Of a DNA stretch of 64,000 nt, positions 24,463-37,335 are shown in pieces (position 1 is the stretch's first letter; each line of letters begins with the position of its first letter). A program made the position numbers and the translations under genes. The stretch comes from Siphonodentalium dalli (taxonomy: Eukaryota > Mollusca > Scaphopoda > Gadilida > Siphonodentaliidae), in the NCBI GenBank assembly GCA_032622095.1, contig CP136066.1, positions 64,388,609 through 64,452,608 on the forward strand, in the 5' to 3' direction. A model generated the notes under the pieces. The model had not been told where the DNA came from, searched no databases, and was given only the letters and a program-made list of their open reading frames with translations.

Positions 24463-24707
24463 TTGCGAAACTTGCCGCCATAGGATCTGGTGTGGTGCTC
24501 GGAGGTATTGTTGCCCTCCCGATCATCGTGGGAGTGGGCGCAGCAAGTATCCCGATAACCCCTGTCGCTCTCGGTGTGAGGATAATCCAGCAAGCGATCA
24601 AGAAGAAACGAAGAAGAAACAGAAAAGACGATATGCATTACTGGCGTACTGACGTACTGGCGTACTGGGCGATAGCGAGAGGCGAAACACACTCGGTGCT
24701 AATCTGA
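24463..24707 (+). CDS. RBR-type E3 ubiquitin ligase, gene A exon 3 (C-terminal hydrophobic anchor)
   Basis: The last coding exon joins exon 2 in phase 1 (G|TT gives V321) and ends at TGA 24705-24707. It encodes residues 321-401. VAKLAAIGSGVVLGGIVALP and IIVGVGAASIPITPVALGVR form a 35-40 residue Gly/Val/Ile-rich hydrophobic stretch. The basic run QAIKKKRRRNRK follows, typical of a C-terminal membrane anchor with a cytosolic positive flank. Similar exons occur at 12593-12789 (+) and 45767-45975 (-) with the same acceptor and phase, which supports the gene model. The far C-terminus (WRTDVLAYWAIARGETHSVL) is not conserved in the paralogues. An ATTAAA at 24751-24756 might serve as a weak polyadenylation signal. 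Confidence 0.87.
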
Positions 24708-27221
24708 CTGGTTCTACATAGCTTGCCCAGAAGGACAGTCGAGGCATAGTATTAAATCGGACGGATACAGCATCCCTTGTCCTTTATGGCTAGTATTAAG
24801 GTCAATGGATTCTGCGTATCTTGCCCAACGACATGAAAGGCATGGTCAGTGTAATGTCTAATGGGCACTGCATTCCTTGCCCAAACGACTGACGATAGAA
24901 AATGTGCAAAGGCGGAGGACAACATATAAGCAAAGGCCATTTCATAAATGCATTATTTATTATACAGTTTATAAAACATCTCTGTCTCCACAGTTATTTC
25001 CAAGTTCCTGTTAGTCCGATGGGTATAATTACCTGGCATTTATGTCCATAACTTCCTTGGTGGCATTGAGTTCCGAGCTGAAGTATTTGTTAGCTAGGTA
25101 CTGCTGGTGTAGTCCAAAAGACGGCTTCATTTGACGTCATATGACTGTACTATCGGTGCCCTAAGGCTGCTTCCTTTGGCGTCTTAAGACTTCTCACTTT
25201 CTTACTGGTCGTGTGCAGTATATATTGAGATCTCCTTCTATGTTGCGGTTCTTGGATTATTCCGAACATTTACTAGAGTAGTTTGCTTACTGTCTTGAGT
25301 TGTGGTAAATACATGCAGGTGACCCGACTTTACCTGCCCTCTAATGGCTTCTCATGATTGGTTTACATGTATTTACCACCACTAGAAAATGCATGTAAAC
25401 AATACATTAAACGATCGTATCATCACTATACCGTTTTTATATCACGGTAAATGATATGTCATTTTGATGACAGATTAATCGCGGACATGTCAGATGATTA
25501 ATTACTTCCACGAGTTTACGTGAGTTCCACGTGTACATGTAGTACGTCTTTCGAACGAAAGTCCGTTATAGAAGAGTAACGGGGTGGGACTCGGTCCAAA
25601 AATAGCATTATCCCAACCGATAGCCCAAGCTATTGTAGACCGAGAAGACTTGGCCTAGTCTGCGAGAAGTGGTGTGGATACCACTGTGGTCATAATACAT
25701 ATACTTATACTAAGTGGTTCTGGTAATGATCTGAATAGTACGTGGTGCGACAAATGCAAGTATTACGACTAATGCACGGATAATCAGAAAAGAGTTTCAG
25801 AACTCAATTAAAAGTAGTACGTATATAAAACGTTATTGTTAAAAAACTATACAAGTAAACATTATTAAAACTATTCACATAACTCAATCATGACTAACTA
25901 AAAATAAACATTGAATTATATATGACAACAGCTTCCGGTTGACAAAGTTGTAAACTGCTGTCCTGCATGATCTGAGTTAAAGATTTCTAAATTGACTACT
26001 GACTTTTTTTTACTGTTTCGTACACTTTTAGTGCGTTTTCGCACTGAACTGCCAATATTCTATTTATAACTCAGCTCAAGAAACGCTCGCCAAAATATTT
26101 TGTCACGCTTCAATGGGTGTGGACACTACCGGACAACACACACATGCGCGATCAATCTACAACTGACCTACATTGCACTGTATACACCACCATGCACGGC
26201 TTACTGTTGCTTGTTGGTTAAGTTAGTGTTTGACGTCGTTTTGGCTGTTAGGCCATATCACGACTGAGAGAAACTGAATGAAGATTAAGCGAAGCAACTG
26301 TGTATAGACGTGACCGTGAATTAGACTAAAACGAAACAAAATATATACAACGAAAACACCAAAATCAGAACGAGAGTGCTCGATTGGGGTCAGAACCAGC
26401 CGACGAAAAAGTTACAAAATTGATATCTCTGGAAACTCATTCATAATCATTTACTGAATTGATGGGATTCCCTCCATTTCATTGGAGAGGGGCGAAACAC
26501 GCGCGTGATTTCATTCGTTTATGGCATCACAGATCACTTCACATATCAGAGGCCAACGACGTGTTGACAAGTTTCCCACCCATTGTCAAACCCAACTATT
26601 ATTGGAAAACTGAATACAGGCGACATATCCATAACTCATTTTACTCGTCGCAATATAGGAGACACCATCTTCGAATTTTTATCAGTCAACGATATTCGTG
26701 ACTGATAATTATTTCGCATCTTATTGTATTTATAACTATTTCTAATAACTACGAATCTCATAAACATTTACTACGACAGGAATGCACTCCTGTGTGGAAA
26801 TGGTTTATTACGTCATGTTGTGAATGCCGAGTCGTCGTAGAAATGAAATTTATGGACACATCTAGATACGTACATCCGTGAGGATTATCGTCGTCTTTTT
26901 AAAGAGACTGGGTCAGTCCCATTAATAAACTGACCAAGCACATTTAAACAAGATATCAAAACAGATAGAAATATTGCTTTGAGAACAGCACAAATATAAA
27001 ACCTGCATGAAATGTAATCAGCAAATATAAATAATTTTTTATTTTAACAAGGTTTCGGTATATCAAAATATGTGAAGTAGTTGACAACATCCCCTCCTGA
27101 ATTATTGATAAGATATTTGTAATATATGATGAATCTGCCATGAGTCTTAATCAATGTATCAAGTTGACATCCGGATGGTTGACTCCATATGCGATTCCTC
27201 GCCCAACAACCAGCCTCCCTG
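24708..27221. other. Gene A 3' flank and non-coding stretch
   Basis: No further gene is supported. GGTAAATACATG near 25303 is mirrored by CATGTATTTACC near 25367. An 80-codon frame at 26459-26701 has no recognised homology. Confidence 0.45.
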
Positions 27222-27634
27222 CACAACAGACTCCCTCCACAATCATGCATGGGTATCCCCTTCCCTCGAAGCAGACTCCCATCACAATCATACATGGGTG
27301 TCCCCTTCCCTCAAAGCAGACTCCCTCCACAATCATACATGGGTGTCCACTTCCCTCAAAGCAGACTCCCTCCGCAGTCATACATGGTGTCCCCTTCCCT
27401 CGAAGCAGACTCCCTCCACAATCATACATGGGTGTCCACATCCCTCAAAGCAGACTCCCTCCGCAATCATACATGGGTGTCCACTTCCCTCAAAGCAGAC
27501 TCCCTCCGCAATCATACATGGGTGTCCCCTTCCCTCAAAGCAGACTCCCTCCACAATCATACATGGGTGTCCCCTTCCCTCAAAGCAGACCCCCTCCGCA
27601 ATCATACATGGGTGTCCACTTCCCTCACAGTTGA
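27222..27634 (+). repeat. 45-bp minisatellite, about 9 units
   Basis: The unit reads CCCTCAAAGCAGACTCCCTC, then C(A/G)CAATCATACATGGGTGTCC. As 45 is divisible by three and the unit lacks stops in most frames, open frames of 75-168 codons appear in both orientations. These are artefacts. Confidence 0.95.
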
Positions 27635-27885
27635 ACCTTTCTCTCGAAGCATCGTATTGAACGTTGAAAACTCAAAGATCAACCTCTGTTTCTGAGAATC
27701 AAAAGACTTGACAGACGGTGATTTTTGTTTTGGAACAATAGGATTAACTTGCATAGATTGTTTCGGGGGAAATGTATCCACTCGATGACAGAAGCTGTAG
27801 TCATTACCTGCGATACAGGTTCTGAAACATAAATACTATCAGTCATCAACGTGTGTTGCTAGTACTATACTGATGAGTTGATTCT

Positions 27886-28152
27886 GACTCAAGCCTTGAA
27901 ATAGTGTGTCTGTTATTTTCAGAATGAGGTCCCCAGAGTGTGAATTTAGTTATGCTACCCCCGCATAGCGGGCTAGCATAACCAAATTCACCCTCTGGGA
28001 ACCTCATTCTGCTGAGTTGTAAGCAGAATAAGGTCCACAGAGGGTGAATTTTGTGATTCTAGCCCGCTATGCTGTGTAGCATCACTAAATTCACCCTCTG
28101 TGGACCTCATTCTGCAAATGACAGGCTCACTATTTCAAGGCTTGTCCAGACT
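27886..28152. mobile_element. Foldback element, family F (TIR with nested hairpins)
   Basis: ACTCAAGCCTTGAAATAGTG at the left is mirrored by CACTATTTCAAGGCTTGT at the right. Inside lie two successive hairpins built on GAATGAGGTCC(C/A)CAGAG and its complement, each around a CCCGC-ATAGCGGGCTAGCAT-like centre. Relatives are at 44190-44640 and 45345-45692. Confidence 0.82.
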
Positions 28153-30120
28153 GAGTCTGAGTGCTGGCATCAAGTCACTTTTTTGTAGACACGATTTCTT
28201 GGATCTTTTCCCTCTTAAAAGTGGTCCAGTATGGCTACGATATATTTTCTTGCATATGTGGCTTTCTTTTGAAACTTTGAAATAATGATCCTGTTATATT
28301 TGTATGGCCCCACATTATTAATCCGTACAGAAGATGTCTGTGAAGTAAAGGGTTTTGAGTGTGCTTTTTGGGAGACATCGTTTTGCCTTGTTTAAGGGCA
28401 TGGGTGGCGTTCGTTGCAGAAATATTCATATTTGTTCAAATCGCCATCAATGGAGGGCATATTAAAATATATATAGATTTGTTCATATGCCAAACATAAT
28501 CAGTACGTAAATAGTATGTTGTCGTCAAGACGTATGATGGTTTACGTAAACAAGAGCCTACTCGTGTTACAGAAGATGTGCCTCTGTTTACATAGCACAG
28601 CGCAATGTGTTAATCACACACAAATGATATAAACGCTCTTTATTATTCCTTATCAGGAAAATAGTAACAAATAACGCTCTTTATGTTTACCATATCCTGA
28701 TCTAAATAAAAGCCAGGTAACGTAACGTTTTTTGCTTTTGTTTACATAACAAAGGGGAAAATTGACAATAACATACTGTTTATGCCATATTTCTGATAGG
28801 TGTATGAACAACGTCTGTCTATATTTTACTATTCTTTCTGTTTATGGCGGTTTTTGTCTTTTTGACGAAGGTGAATATTTTAACAGCATACCCACCGCCA
28901 ACGCCGCCCGTATCTTTAAGCAATATGTGGCATGAGAAAGGTTTTTGGTGATCATGACTATATGATACTTGAATATGAGATTCTCGTCTATGGTCACCCC
29001 GAGCAATTTGTCTTTGTATTGGTTTCCTACACGGGTAAGTTCTTTATGATTCAGTTATATCCAAATATTGTTACATTTTGAGTCGTTGTTTTGGGGGTGT
29101 ATGAGCATGTATTTACTGTTAGACTCATTAACGTATACACTTCTGCCGCATCACCGTCTATACTGTTTTCTAGTTCTCCGTTAATTGTATTCTGCTGTTT
29201 GCGACAGTAATTGCCCGCTACACGCAGGGTAGTGTCATCGGTGAATGAGATGAGTTTAATGGACGTATATTTCGGTATGCAATTAACATAAATAAAAAAT
29301 AACAAAGGTCCAAGGTATATCCTTGTGGTACACCGTATTTCATTGTTAACATCCCGGACTTAACACATTAATATTAACATACTGTTTCCATTCCGGTAGG
29401 TCGCTTTTAAATCATTCGTTTGCTATGCCGCGTATACCATTGTGCTTTAGTGTGTGGAGTAACATGTCATGATTAATAGTTTCAAATGCCTTAGATAGGT
29501 ATAAGAAGACAACCAAAGTTGAGTCATGGGTTTTCACGTCGTTGCTATTCGTAACCTCTCCAAGAAGGTGATTAAGTGGTGGATAGTATAGAGAGTTTTT
29601 TTTGTTGCGAAAACCATATTGGTTTTCGTGTAATATAGTGTGTTTAGTAAACAAAAGACGAAATCCGCTGATACATTAGTTTTTCCAGCATTTTGGAAAA
29701 TGCTGGTAAATTACTGATGGGTATATAGTTCTCAATTCGATCGCGATCGCCGTTTTTATAGATTGGCACGATTTATGAAATTTTCATTTTCTCTGGTACA
29801 ACACCTTGTGTGAAGGAAAGACTGAAACTATGGGTTTGTGGGTCGACGGTTTCATTTGTTGCTTGTTTCATTAATTTTACAGAAACATTATTGAATTCCG
29901 GAAATGACTTGTTGGATAACTATGAACTCAACTTGAGCACTTCATCTGTATTTGTAGGGAACATGAAGACGTTCGGTTTATTTTATTCGATAAATATGTT
30001 GTAAAGTCCAAACCTGGTCGATGTGAAATTGAGTTATTAATTTTTCGTCCTATATGTCTGAAAAGTAGTTATATAGTACTTCTTATATTTGCCAATGATT
30101 TTGTTGGATTGAATTTATAA
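28153..30120 (-). pseudogene. LINE reverse transcriptase pseudogene with nested insertion
   Basis: Read right to left in several frames. FPTNTDEVLKLSS and VKLMKQATNETVDPQTHSF are followed by VVPEKMKIS with a stop. Then come ENQYGFRNKKNSLYYPPLNH, VFLYLSKAFETINHDMLLHT, LFFIYVNCIPKYTSIKLISF followed by TDDTT (a decayed FADD catalytic box), KLLGVTIDENLIFKYH and HRHLLYGLIMWGHTN. The order matches the jockey/CR1-like RT core and thumb. It has many frameshifts and stops and the catalytic Ala is changed. A ~425-bp unrelated block (28421-28846) interrupts the thumb region, and a foldback element abuts the 3' end at 28152. It is clearly related to the LINE at 31.6-33.4 kb. Confidence 0.85.
28421..28846. 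repeat. Dispersed repeat inserted in the LINE pseudogene; second copy at 60924-61334
   Basis: Shared words include AATCACACACAAATGATATA, AACGCTCTTTAT (twice), TGCTTTTGTTTACATAACAA and GACAATAACATACTGTTTAT. The two copies are in the same orientation. The insertion splits the LINE reading between its CLKI-like region and HRHLLYG. Confidence 0.78.
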
Positions 30121-30348
30121 TTTATTGATATATATCTTATGTTTTTCTATTGATGATTTTAATAGACCCATTGTCATCCAAGGTTCGTGCTTAATATATT
30201 TATTTGGCAGTGTTTGCTTGTTAATGGAAATCCCTCCTCCTGAGCAAGTGAATTAATTTCAATGAAAGAGTTATCTCGGCATCTGAATACTTCTAACGAG
30301 TAGCTGTATTGTAGACTTATAAACTTTCTAACGTTGTTTTTACCCTGT

Positions 30349-30480
30349 GCCAATGCATTCTCTTATATATGCGAGTCGACCATAGGTCGCCTCGCATATA
30401 TAAGAGAATGCATTGGCCTAACAATTTTTTACAATTTTAATATTTTTTTCTTGTATTCTTTAACAATTTTATAATTTCAC
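30349..30480. mobile_element. Palindromic element, family P (TATATGCGAG hairpin)
   Basis: CCAATGCATTCTCTTATATA and GCGAG are mirrored across GTCGACCATAGGTCGCC. AT-rich TTTAACAATT repeats follow. The same hairpin plus AT-rich flank occurs several times at 61968-62720. Confidence 0.8.
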
Positions 30481-30794
30481 CCATACAGAGCCCCAGACAA
30501 ACATGAGCAGACGACACTCGTCTATGTGCTTCTATATATGTGTGGGGCTCCCTGCAGGGTAACGTTTAGCATGTAGTAGTCGTCTCAACGTGAAACGTTC
30601 CCGCGTGATCGGAAACATCTGTTGGTGTTATTCCGCTGGCGAATTGAAGTTTGATATGATATTTGTGTATATATGATCGATTAAAGTTACTGAGAATTCC
30701 GTTACCCTAGTTGGTTTGTTTATAAATTGCATAAATCCTCTTTCGAATATTTCGCTAATGAATTCACTGGTTTTGTTATAATTATCGGGGTGCA

Positions 30795-33445
30795 ATTAGT
30801 GTTGTAATCACATAATATGAATGAATGAATAATTTATTGGATAAAGCATGTACATATAAAATACAAGGTAAACAATAGAAATACAAATACAGTGTACACA
30901 CAGAATCCGGGCGGTGATGTGACCTTATGGCCGTCTTCCCATCATCGCCCAGGCAAAACATTAAAGGCATCAGTTTGTTTTCGTTTAGCAGCTCTCACCA
31001 ATATACTTGTGGTGTGCATGTTTAAATGAAGTAAGATTTAGAAAGGCTAATTTATACGGTATACCATCTCAATCGCAATTCATTAAGTTAAACTAAATAT
31101 TGAGAGTGAAACAGTGTGATGTTACCTGATGTACAATTTATATCAGTTCAGGGATGAGTCATGCGTTTGATGTACATTCTCAACAAGTAACATTTCTAAA
31201 ATATATACATATATACACATAACGCGTGTTATATGCACAATATGCAATAGGTACATGTGAGAGAACTAGATTCGTAGATAATATTCAGGGACGGGGTTGT
31301 GCATTGTATAGCGCAGTTTAACGTAAGAGAGCTAGTTTCGTAGGCAATATTCAGGGAAGGGGTTGTGTATTTTAAAGAGCAATTTAACGGGGAAATTCAC
31401 AATAGTACGTTTTAGTAATGTATATTAATAAAAATAGTGTGATCGTAGTAAAAAAGATAAAATCTATAAATGTGACATAAGAGGGATTTATGCTTGCAAA
31501 GGTATTTTACGATACATAAGTTTTGAGGGTTTGTGGTGTAATAGTACGAACACTCAATTTGAGTCTATTAATTTGTATTATTATTGATTTATGCAGTCAG
31601 AAAAATAGGGATTTTCACAGTTAATTTTACTTTTATAGTTGTCAAGATAACCATCCACTATAAATCGTTTGAACGTAACCCTTGGACCAGAATTTTTTAT
31701 GGGAGGCGGCAACGAATTCCAGGCAGTTTTGGTGGGATTTGGTGAAGTGGCAATCGCTCAGTATATATTTGATCCTAGGTTTCTTATGTGCAAGATCGTT
31801 TTCTTTGCGAGAAGTCCTGCCAGTCCGCGAGATATTTTCGAGAAGAGTATCTAAGGAGTGAGGCAGTAGCCCATTTCTCAAGTCGTATGCAATAAGAGAT
31901 GCTTTCAATGAGTATAGGTTACGAACTTTCAATATTTTGCTTCGTTTAAATAGTGGTTCCGTGTGAGAATTAAATTTGGCATTATTTATCAGCCGAATGG
32001 CCCTTTTTTGTAATTTGAATAATTTTTCAATATCTGTCGAGACACCCCAAACTTCAATTCCATAGGATAGTTTGCTATGTATAAGAGAGTCATATATGCG
32101 TTCTAATGCGTTTCTTGGAAGAAAGCGTTTTGCTCTATTTAGACAATGTATAGTTTTAGATATTTTACTTCGGAGATAGTCAGTGTGATACTTGAATTCC
32201 AGGTTTTCGTCTAGATGAATACCGATAAATTTGAAAGATGGATCGCCCACTAAAGCACTTACAGGTTGGATACATTGCTCATTTAATTTCAGTTTGTTAC
32301 GAACAAGATAGCTCCTGTCAGATTTGGGGTTAAATGTCATATACTTCGACTTAGATGCATTTAGAACGAGTTTATTTTCAGTACACCATTGGACAATGTT
32401 GTATAGTTCAGTGTTTGCGTCACGGAAGAGCTTATCGATGTCAGGATTAGACGTATATGCAGTTGTATCGTCTGCAAAAGACAGCATGTTGAAATTTGTT
32501 GAATTTGGCATGTCATTTACATATATTAAAAAAAGTATCGGTCCAAGTATTGAGCATTGTGGCACTCCAATGGAAACATCTTTATAATCTGATTTTTTCC
32601 CAGAATGATCTATATATTGCTTTCTGTTGGTTAGATAGCTTCTGAATTTTTTTTTAACAATTCCCCGGATCCCATAGTGCTTCATTTTATTCAATAGGAT
32701 ATCGTAATCTATCGTATCGAAGGCTTTTGAAAAATCTAAGAATAATGCCATTGTTGAATCTTTAGTTTTTTTATCATTCATTTCGCCGATGTAATTTAGG
32801 AGTTTCAGGAGAGGGTGAATCGTGGAGTGGTGCTTTCTAAAACCAAATTTCTTTGGGTTTAATATGTTCTTTTTCTCTAAGAAATATGTCTATCTTCTGC
32901 AAGTAGCTTTTTCTAATATCTTAGAGAATATGGGAAGAATGCTTATGGGTCGGTAGTTACGAACATCTTTTTTATCTCCAGTCTTGAGGATTGGGACTAC
33001 CCGTGCTATTTTCATTTTGTCGGGGAATATACCACTTTCATATGAAAGATTTACTATATATGCGATATTGGATGGGCGATATACTGACATGTCTCTTTCA
33101 TCAGCTCTGTAGTAAAACCAGAGTTATCTACACTTTTCTTATTTTTGAACCCACTGGTAATGTATAGAATTTCATTTGGACTTGATGGATACAGGAAAAA
33201 ACTATCATTTTTTGGTTCGTTTAAGTATGATGTGTAGGGTTTTATCACAGGCACCCCATCTAATTTATTAAGCGTATCATGCGCTACTTCAGAGAAATAT
33301 TTGTTGAAGGCATTTGCAATTGATTCCGGATAATTATAGTCCACATTATTCATAGTTATTATACATGGTATCCCAGTGGTATTCTGTTTTCGGATAATAG
33401 AACTATTCATAATTTGCCATGTTTTCTTCATATTCTGTCCGCCAT
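30795..33445 (-). pseudogene. LINE (jockey/CR1-like) RT pseudogene with 3' tail
   Basis: A 5'-truncated element read right to left. 33431-33054 gives the pre-RT linker (MKKTWQIMNSSIIRKQN). 33090-32890 gives KMKIARVVPILKTGDKKDVR and NYRPISILPIFSKILEK. 32781-31642 (379 codons) gives the RT core: FLDFSKAFDTIDYDILLNKM, VPQCSILGPILFLIYVND and the catalytic SFADDT, then the thumb and the C-terminus ending YSGWLS. Frameshifts lie near 33070 and 32800-32890, and the usual GVPQGS Gly is Cys. Downstream is a probable 3' UTR with a local 68-bp duplication (31255-31390), ending in CAATAAATT and an ATTC tetranucleotide tail near 30805-30840. The Asp pair is intact. It is the least decayed LINE in the window but cannot encode a full protein. 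Confidence 0.9.
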
Positions 33446-36400
33446 TGCTAAAGGTAGTTCAACTCTGATTCTTCTAATCAAAACAGTGCTTTCTCATCGC
33501 AATAAAAAGAGGAAAATCTGGCGTCTATTGCAGCTGAATTAATTATGCACCAACTGTCATGAATTATCAGAATCTCACGTATCAAAGGATGTCCGTTGGG
33601 GAGTAAGAAAGGTGAGTTTTTATGCCGTTTGATGCAATTTTTGTAGTAAACAACACGACATTCTGCATTCTATTTTTGTAATTTTCACCTGGATGAAGTT
33701 ATGTTATAAGGACTTTCAAAATTAAATTAATTTAATAGATCTGACCAATCCTGGTTGCATTGGTAATTTGAATATCATGTATATGGGGTACCGATCCAAA
33801 CTTGTTTTATGGAAGAAATATTTCAATGACAGCTGTCAGATGTCAAGAATTTCCATGCCACTGCCAGGTGTGATCAGGTGTACTACAGTTATACAGTAAT
33901 AAATAAATAATTTAGAAATGAATAGTCAAAACAATTCACAAATTTGGCAGTTTAGATGTCCTACTCCTAGATTATAATTGTAGTGATCATACTATTCATA
34001 GTTTGAATTGTTTCATGCCCACTTTATGTAATAGATAACATTTGTTGATAGCATATTTTTCATGTAGTATTTTGATCATTAATACTAATAGATGATATAA
34101 TCACATTCATAATGCATAATGTTAATAAATGACATTGAGACTTGAGAGGGCATTAATTATAATTTATACACACACTGGTCAGCTGTGTTGAAATATAATA
34201 TCATTAGCCTTATTTATTATTATATTATAGCACTAGTATTATTTTTGTAAGATAATTTATTACTGCTATCACAAAGAGGTATGAACAATTGAATATTACA
34301 TGGGTTGCCAATGTAGGCACTGGTGAGTGGTGTGGTACTGTACTGCATGGGAAATATCCCAATATAAAATATTTTATACCAGTAACCTGTAAATTATTTA
34401 TAAATTAAAATTAAATGCTTCAAATTATATATCATTTCAGGAAGTGGGCAGATAATGGCAACGCCTTCATATCATTGGTGGGTCAGAAAGTTACGTGTGC
34501 AACATGCGTGAGCCGAAAATAATCCAGAGAGACAGAATGAAATGCACAATGCAATGATGTGTTCAAGATAAAGAAGGAATTGAACTATACTTGTGCGAAA
34601 ATCCTGGATAAAAAACTAGCTGATGTCTCATTGACTATCAAGGAAAGAGCCACAAATGATTAATATTTATAAGTTCATCATTAAATTAATTAAATTACAA
34701 ACATTGTCTCTCTATCACATTGTACTTATCAACACTAAGGCAACCCCCATGTTCATATGCACACTGTGTGTCCCCGGGACTGTCCCCTCCAGTCTTAAAA
34801 AGTATCCCCTAGCTCCCAATAGCATTTCAAGGTCCCATTCAGCTTCAGTAACTGTAATTCTCTAATGTAAATGGACTATAAGTATGTTATCCTACTAGTA
34901 TATTTTACAAATTGTACCATAATCATTAACTAGTTTATTACTATATGCATGGATTATATCGCTCAGTTTCAAAATAGCCTATACAATTAACTATTCTTCG
35001 TTTATTTGTATTTTAATATCATCGTGGACAGAGATACCCTTTACATTCATGTGTAGGTTAATTCATATAATAAGACCACAAATACAGGTCTGTTTGTTGA
35101 ACTTATTAGATGAAACCCCCCTACTGTGACCCAAATGTATATATACAAATGGATCATGGAACTCAAATAACTACTAAATGATTATTAGTTTATATAAATA
35201 GACATGATATGTCTGGCATGTCTGTTTCCAGGATGAAATTGTAATATATAATATATATAAAAGTTAAAAAGTTCCCGGACCCCGGTTGAATCGCGATAGT
35301 GATTAAAATGGGGAGGACCTGACATATATATATCTATTGATTAGCAGCAACGTATATGTGTACGTTTATAAGAAAAATCACTCTGTGAACCAATATCCCT
35401 CCAATATTTGCACCAGCTGATCGAGGAAAATTACAAAACTAAATCCCCACTACACGTAAGAAATCAGATCCCTCCAATACTTGCACTAGCTGATCGAGAA
35501 AATTACAGAACGAAATCCACACTACACGTAAGAAATCGAAGTAAATAAACATCAACGCAAAATTCACAAGATATCACAAGACAGTTTGTTAGTTTTTCAA
35601 TATGCCGGCGTAAACAACATCGAATTGCGGGCACTTTCTATTTCAGGAAAACCTATCTTGAACAAAATCGCATTCTTAGGCATTCGGTTAATGTCACCTA
35701 AAATGCATAATGTTACAAAGTTAGTATAAAGTACATTTATTACGGATATCTCTCGACAACCTACGCGAACTCGATGTAAATATAACGTAAAATTATCTCC
35801 CCCTAGTTTTCTGAACTACCTTAACGCTTAAGGGCCAACGCAATGGCGACGTCCAATAGCGTTACAGTTTGATAACCATGAGTGCGACGTCTATCCTATT
35901 TTTAGTCTATGGTATTTATGAGGCAAGGGAAGTGTTTCAAGATTATTAGTTGACAAGAGCCGTGCACTTTATGAACCCCATGACGACAACACGGCAGCTA
36001 TTTTTATTCGGTTCATTGATTGGCCCACGTGATGGTATCGCCCAGAAAATCAATAAACTGACATCTGCAAGAGGGGTTGGTTAATAATTATTAGCTGGGT
36101 GTCACATACTCACAGTTCCAAAGAAATTGATGACACAAAGAAATGAAACTGAACAATTATCCTAATTTGGGTCTTTTCAAAAATATTGCTTGATTATACA
36201 TGCATACGCACTGATATCTATTTGAATTTATTTAAACAAATATATTCTAGTAACAGTTTTAATGAATAGATTTGTTGATTGCCACAACAGGTATCTGCAA
36301 TAATTTTAATCTCTTCAGTACTGGTCATTGTGTATATATACACGTGTCCAAAAAAATGCAAATAATATGCAAAAAACAAAAACAATTTTACAATTTATGC

Positions 36401-36799
36401 AGTCAAACCTGCAAATTTGGCCTCAATTCAACTAGAGTTTATTATTTATATTAAATGTTCTGGCTAGTTTAGTTCAGTTTAATGCTTCTGTTTTTGGATC
36501 TGTCAAATCCGCATGGAATTTAGTATGCCACATATATGTAAACATTGCTATTTAAGTGCCACCACAATATGCATGAGTTTTAATTTCAGATTCAATCAGA
36601 AAAATCATACTAAAGCTTATGTCTAAAGAATATTATTGAGGAACAATATATTTATCAATGCTTAGAAGACACAAATAGCAGAAATTTGAACAATAAGAAT
36701 TACTGTATACTTTGACCAATTGACTATTGTGTATATGAAGATGTATATATATATATATATATATATTTTTTTTATTATTATTAAATAGTCATTGTAATT
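33446..36799. other. AT-rich non-coding stretch
   Basis: No gene is supported. A ~73-bp local duplication lies at about 35395-35535 (ACTACACGTAAGAAATC twice). An (AT)n tract lies at 36746-36768. Confidence 0.5.
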
Positions 36800-37335
36800 A
36801 GTGAAGATATTCTTCTTTCAGTGTTTTTATCACTGAAGATAGTGACAAGCGCCATGTCAATCAGAAGAACCATACTAAAGCTTGTATCTATAAAATATTA
36901 CTGACGAGAAATATATTTGTCAGCGCTTAAAAGACAAAAACAACACAAAATTGAGCAATATTAAAGAATTGCTGTATACTTTTACCAATTGTGTATGTGA
37001 AGATATTCATGGCTACTCATTGAACCGGTCCACTATGGCTATCATATACATTGCATGGAACAATAAAGACCAATATTCTTCTTTCAGTTTTTTTTCCACT
37101 GAATCTAATGACCAACACCATGTCACATTTCACTTAACACTTCCTCCAACTGTCCTGATTTTTTGCCCGCACCTCCAGACAAAGTTCTGTACAATATTCT
37201 TCTTACAGTTTTTTTTCACTGAAGATAATGACAAACACCATGTCACATTTCACTTAGAACTTCTTCCAACTGTCCTGGTTTTTTGCCCGCACCTCCGACA
37301 AAGTTCTGTATCAACTAACCTAATTCTTGTTTTTA
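36800..37335. repeat. Short local repeats next to the LINE ORF1 relic
   Basis: Two clear copies (about 37075-37195 and 37196-37312) share CACCATGTCACATTTCACTT and CAACTGTCCTG. A weaker third lies at 36810-36960. Confidence 0.75.

Noticed and set aside
24492-24707. Interferon-inducible ISG12/IFI27-like small protein
   Set aside because: The Gly-rich hydrophobic stretch looks superficially similar, but the acceptor, phase and paralogous exons show it is the terminal exon of the RBR gene.
26459-26701. 80-codon plus-strand gene
   Set aside because: No known motif and no repeat or paralogue support; the length is not unusual by chance.
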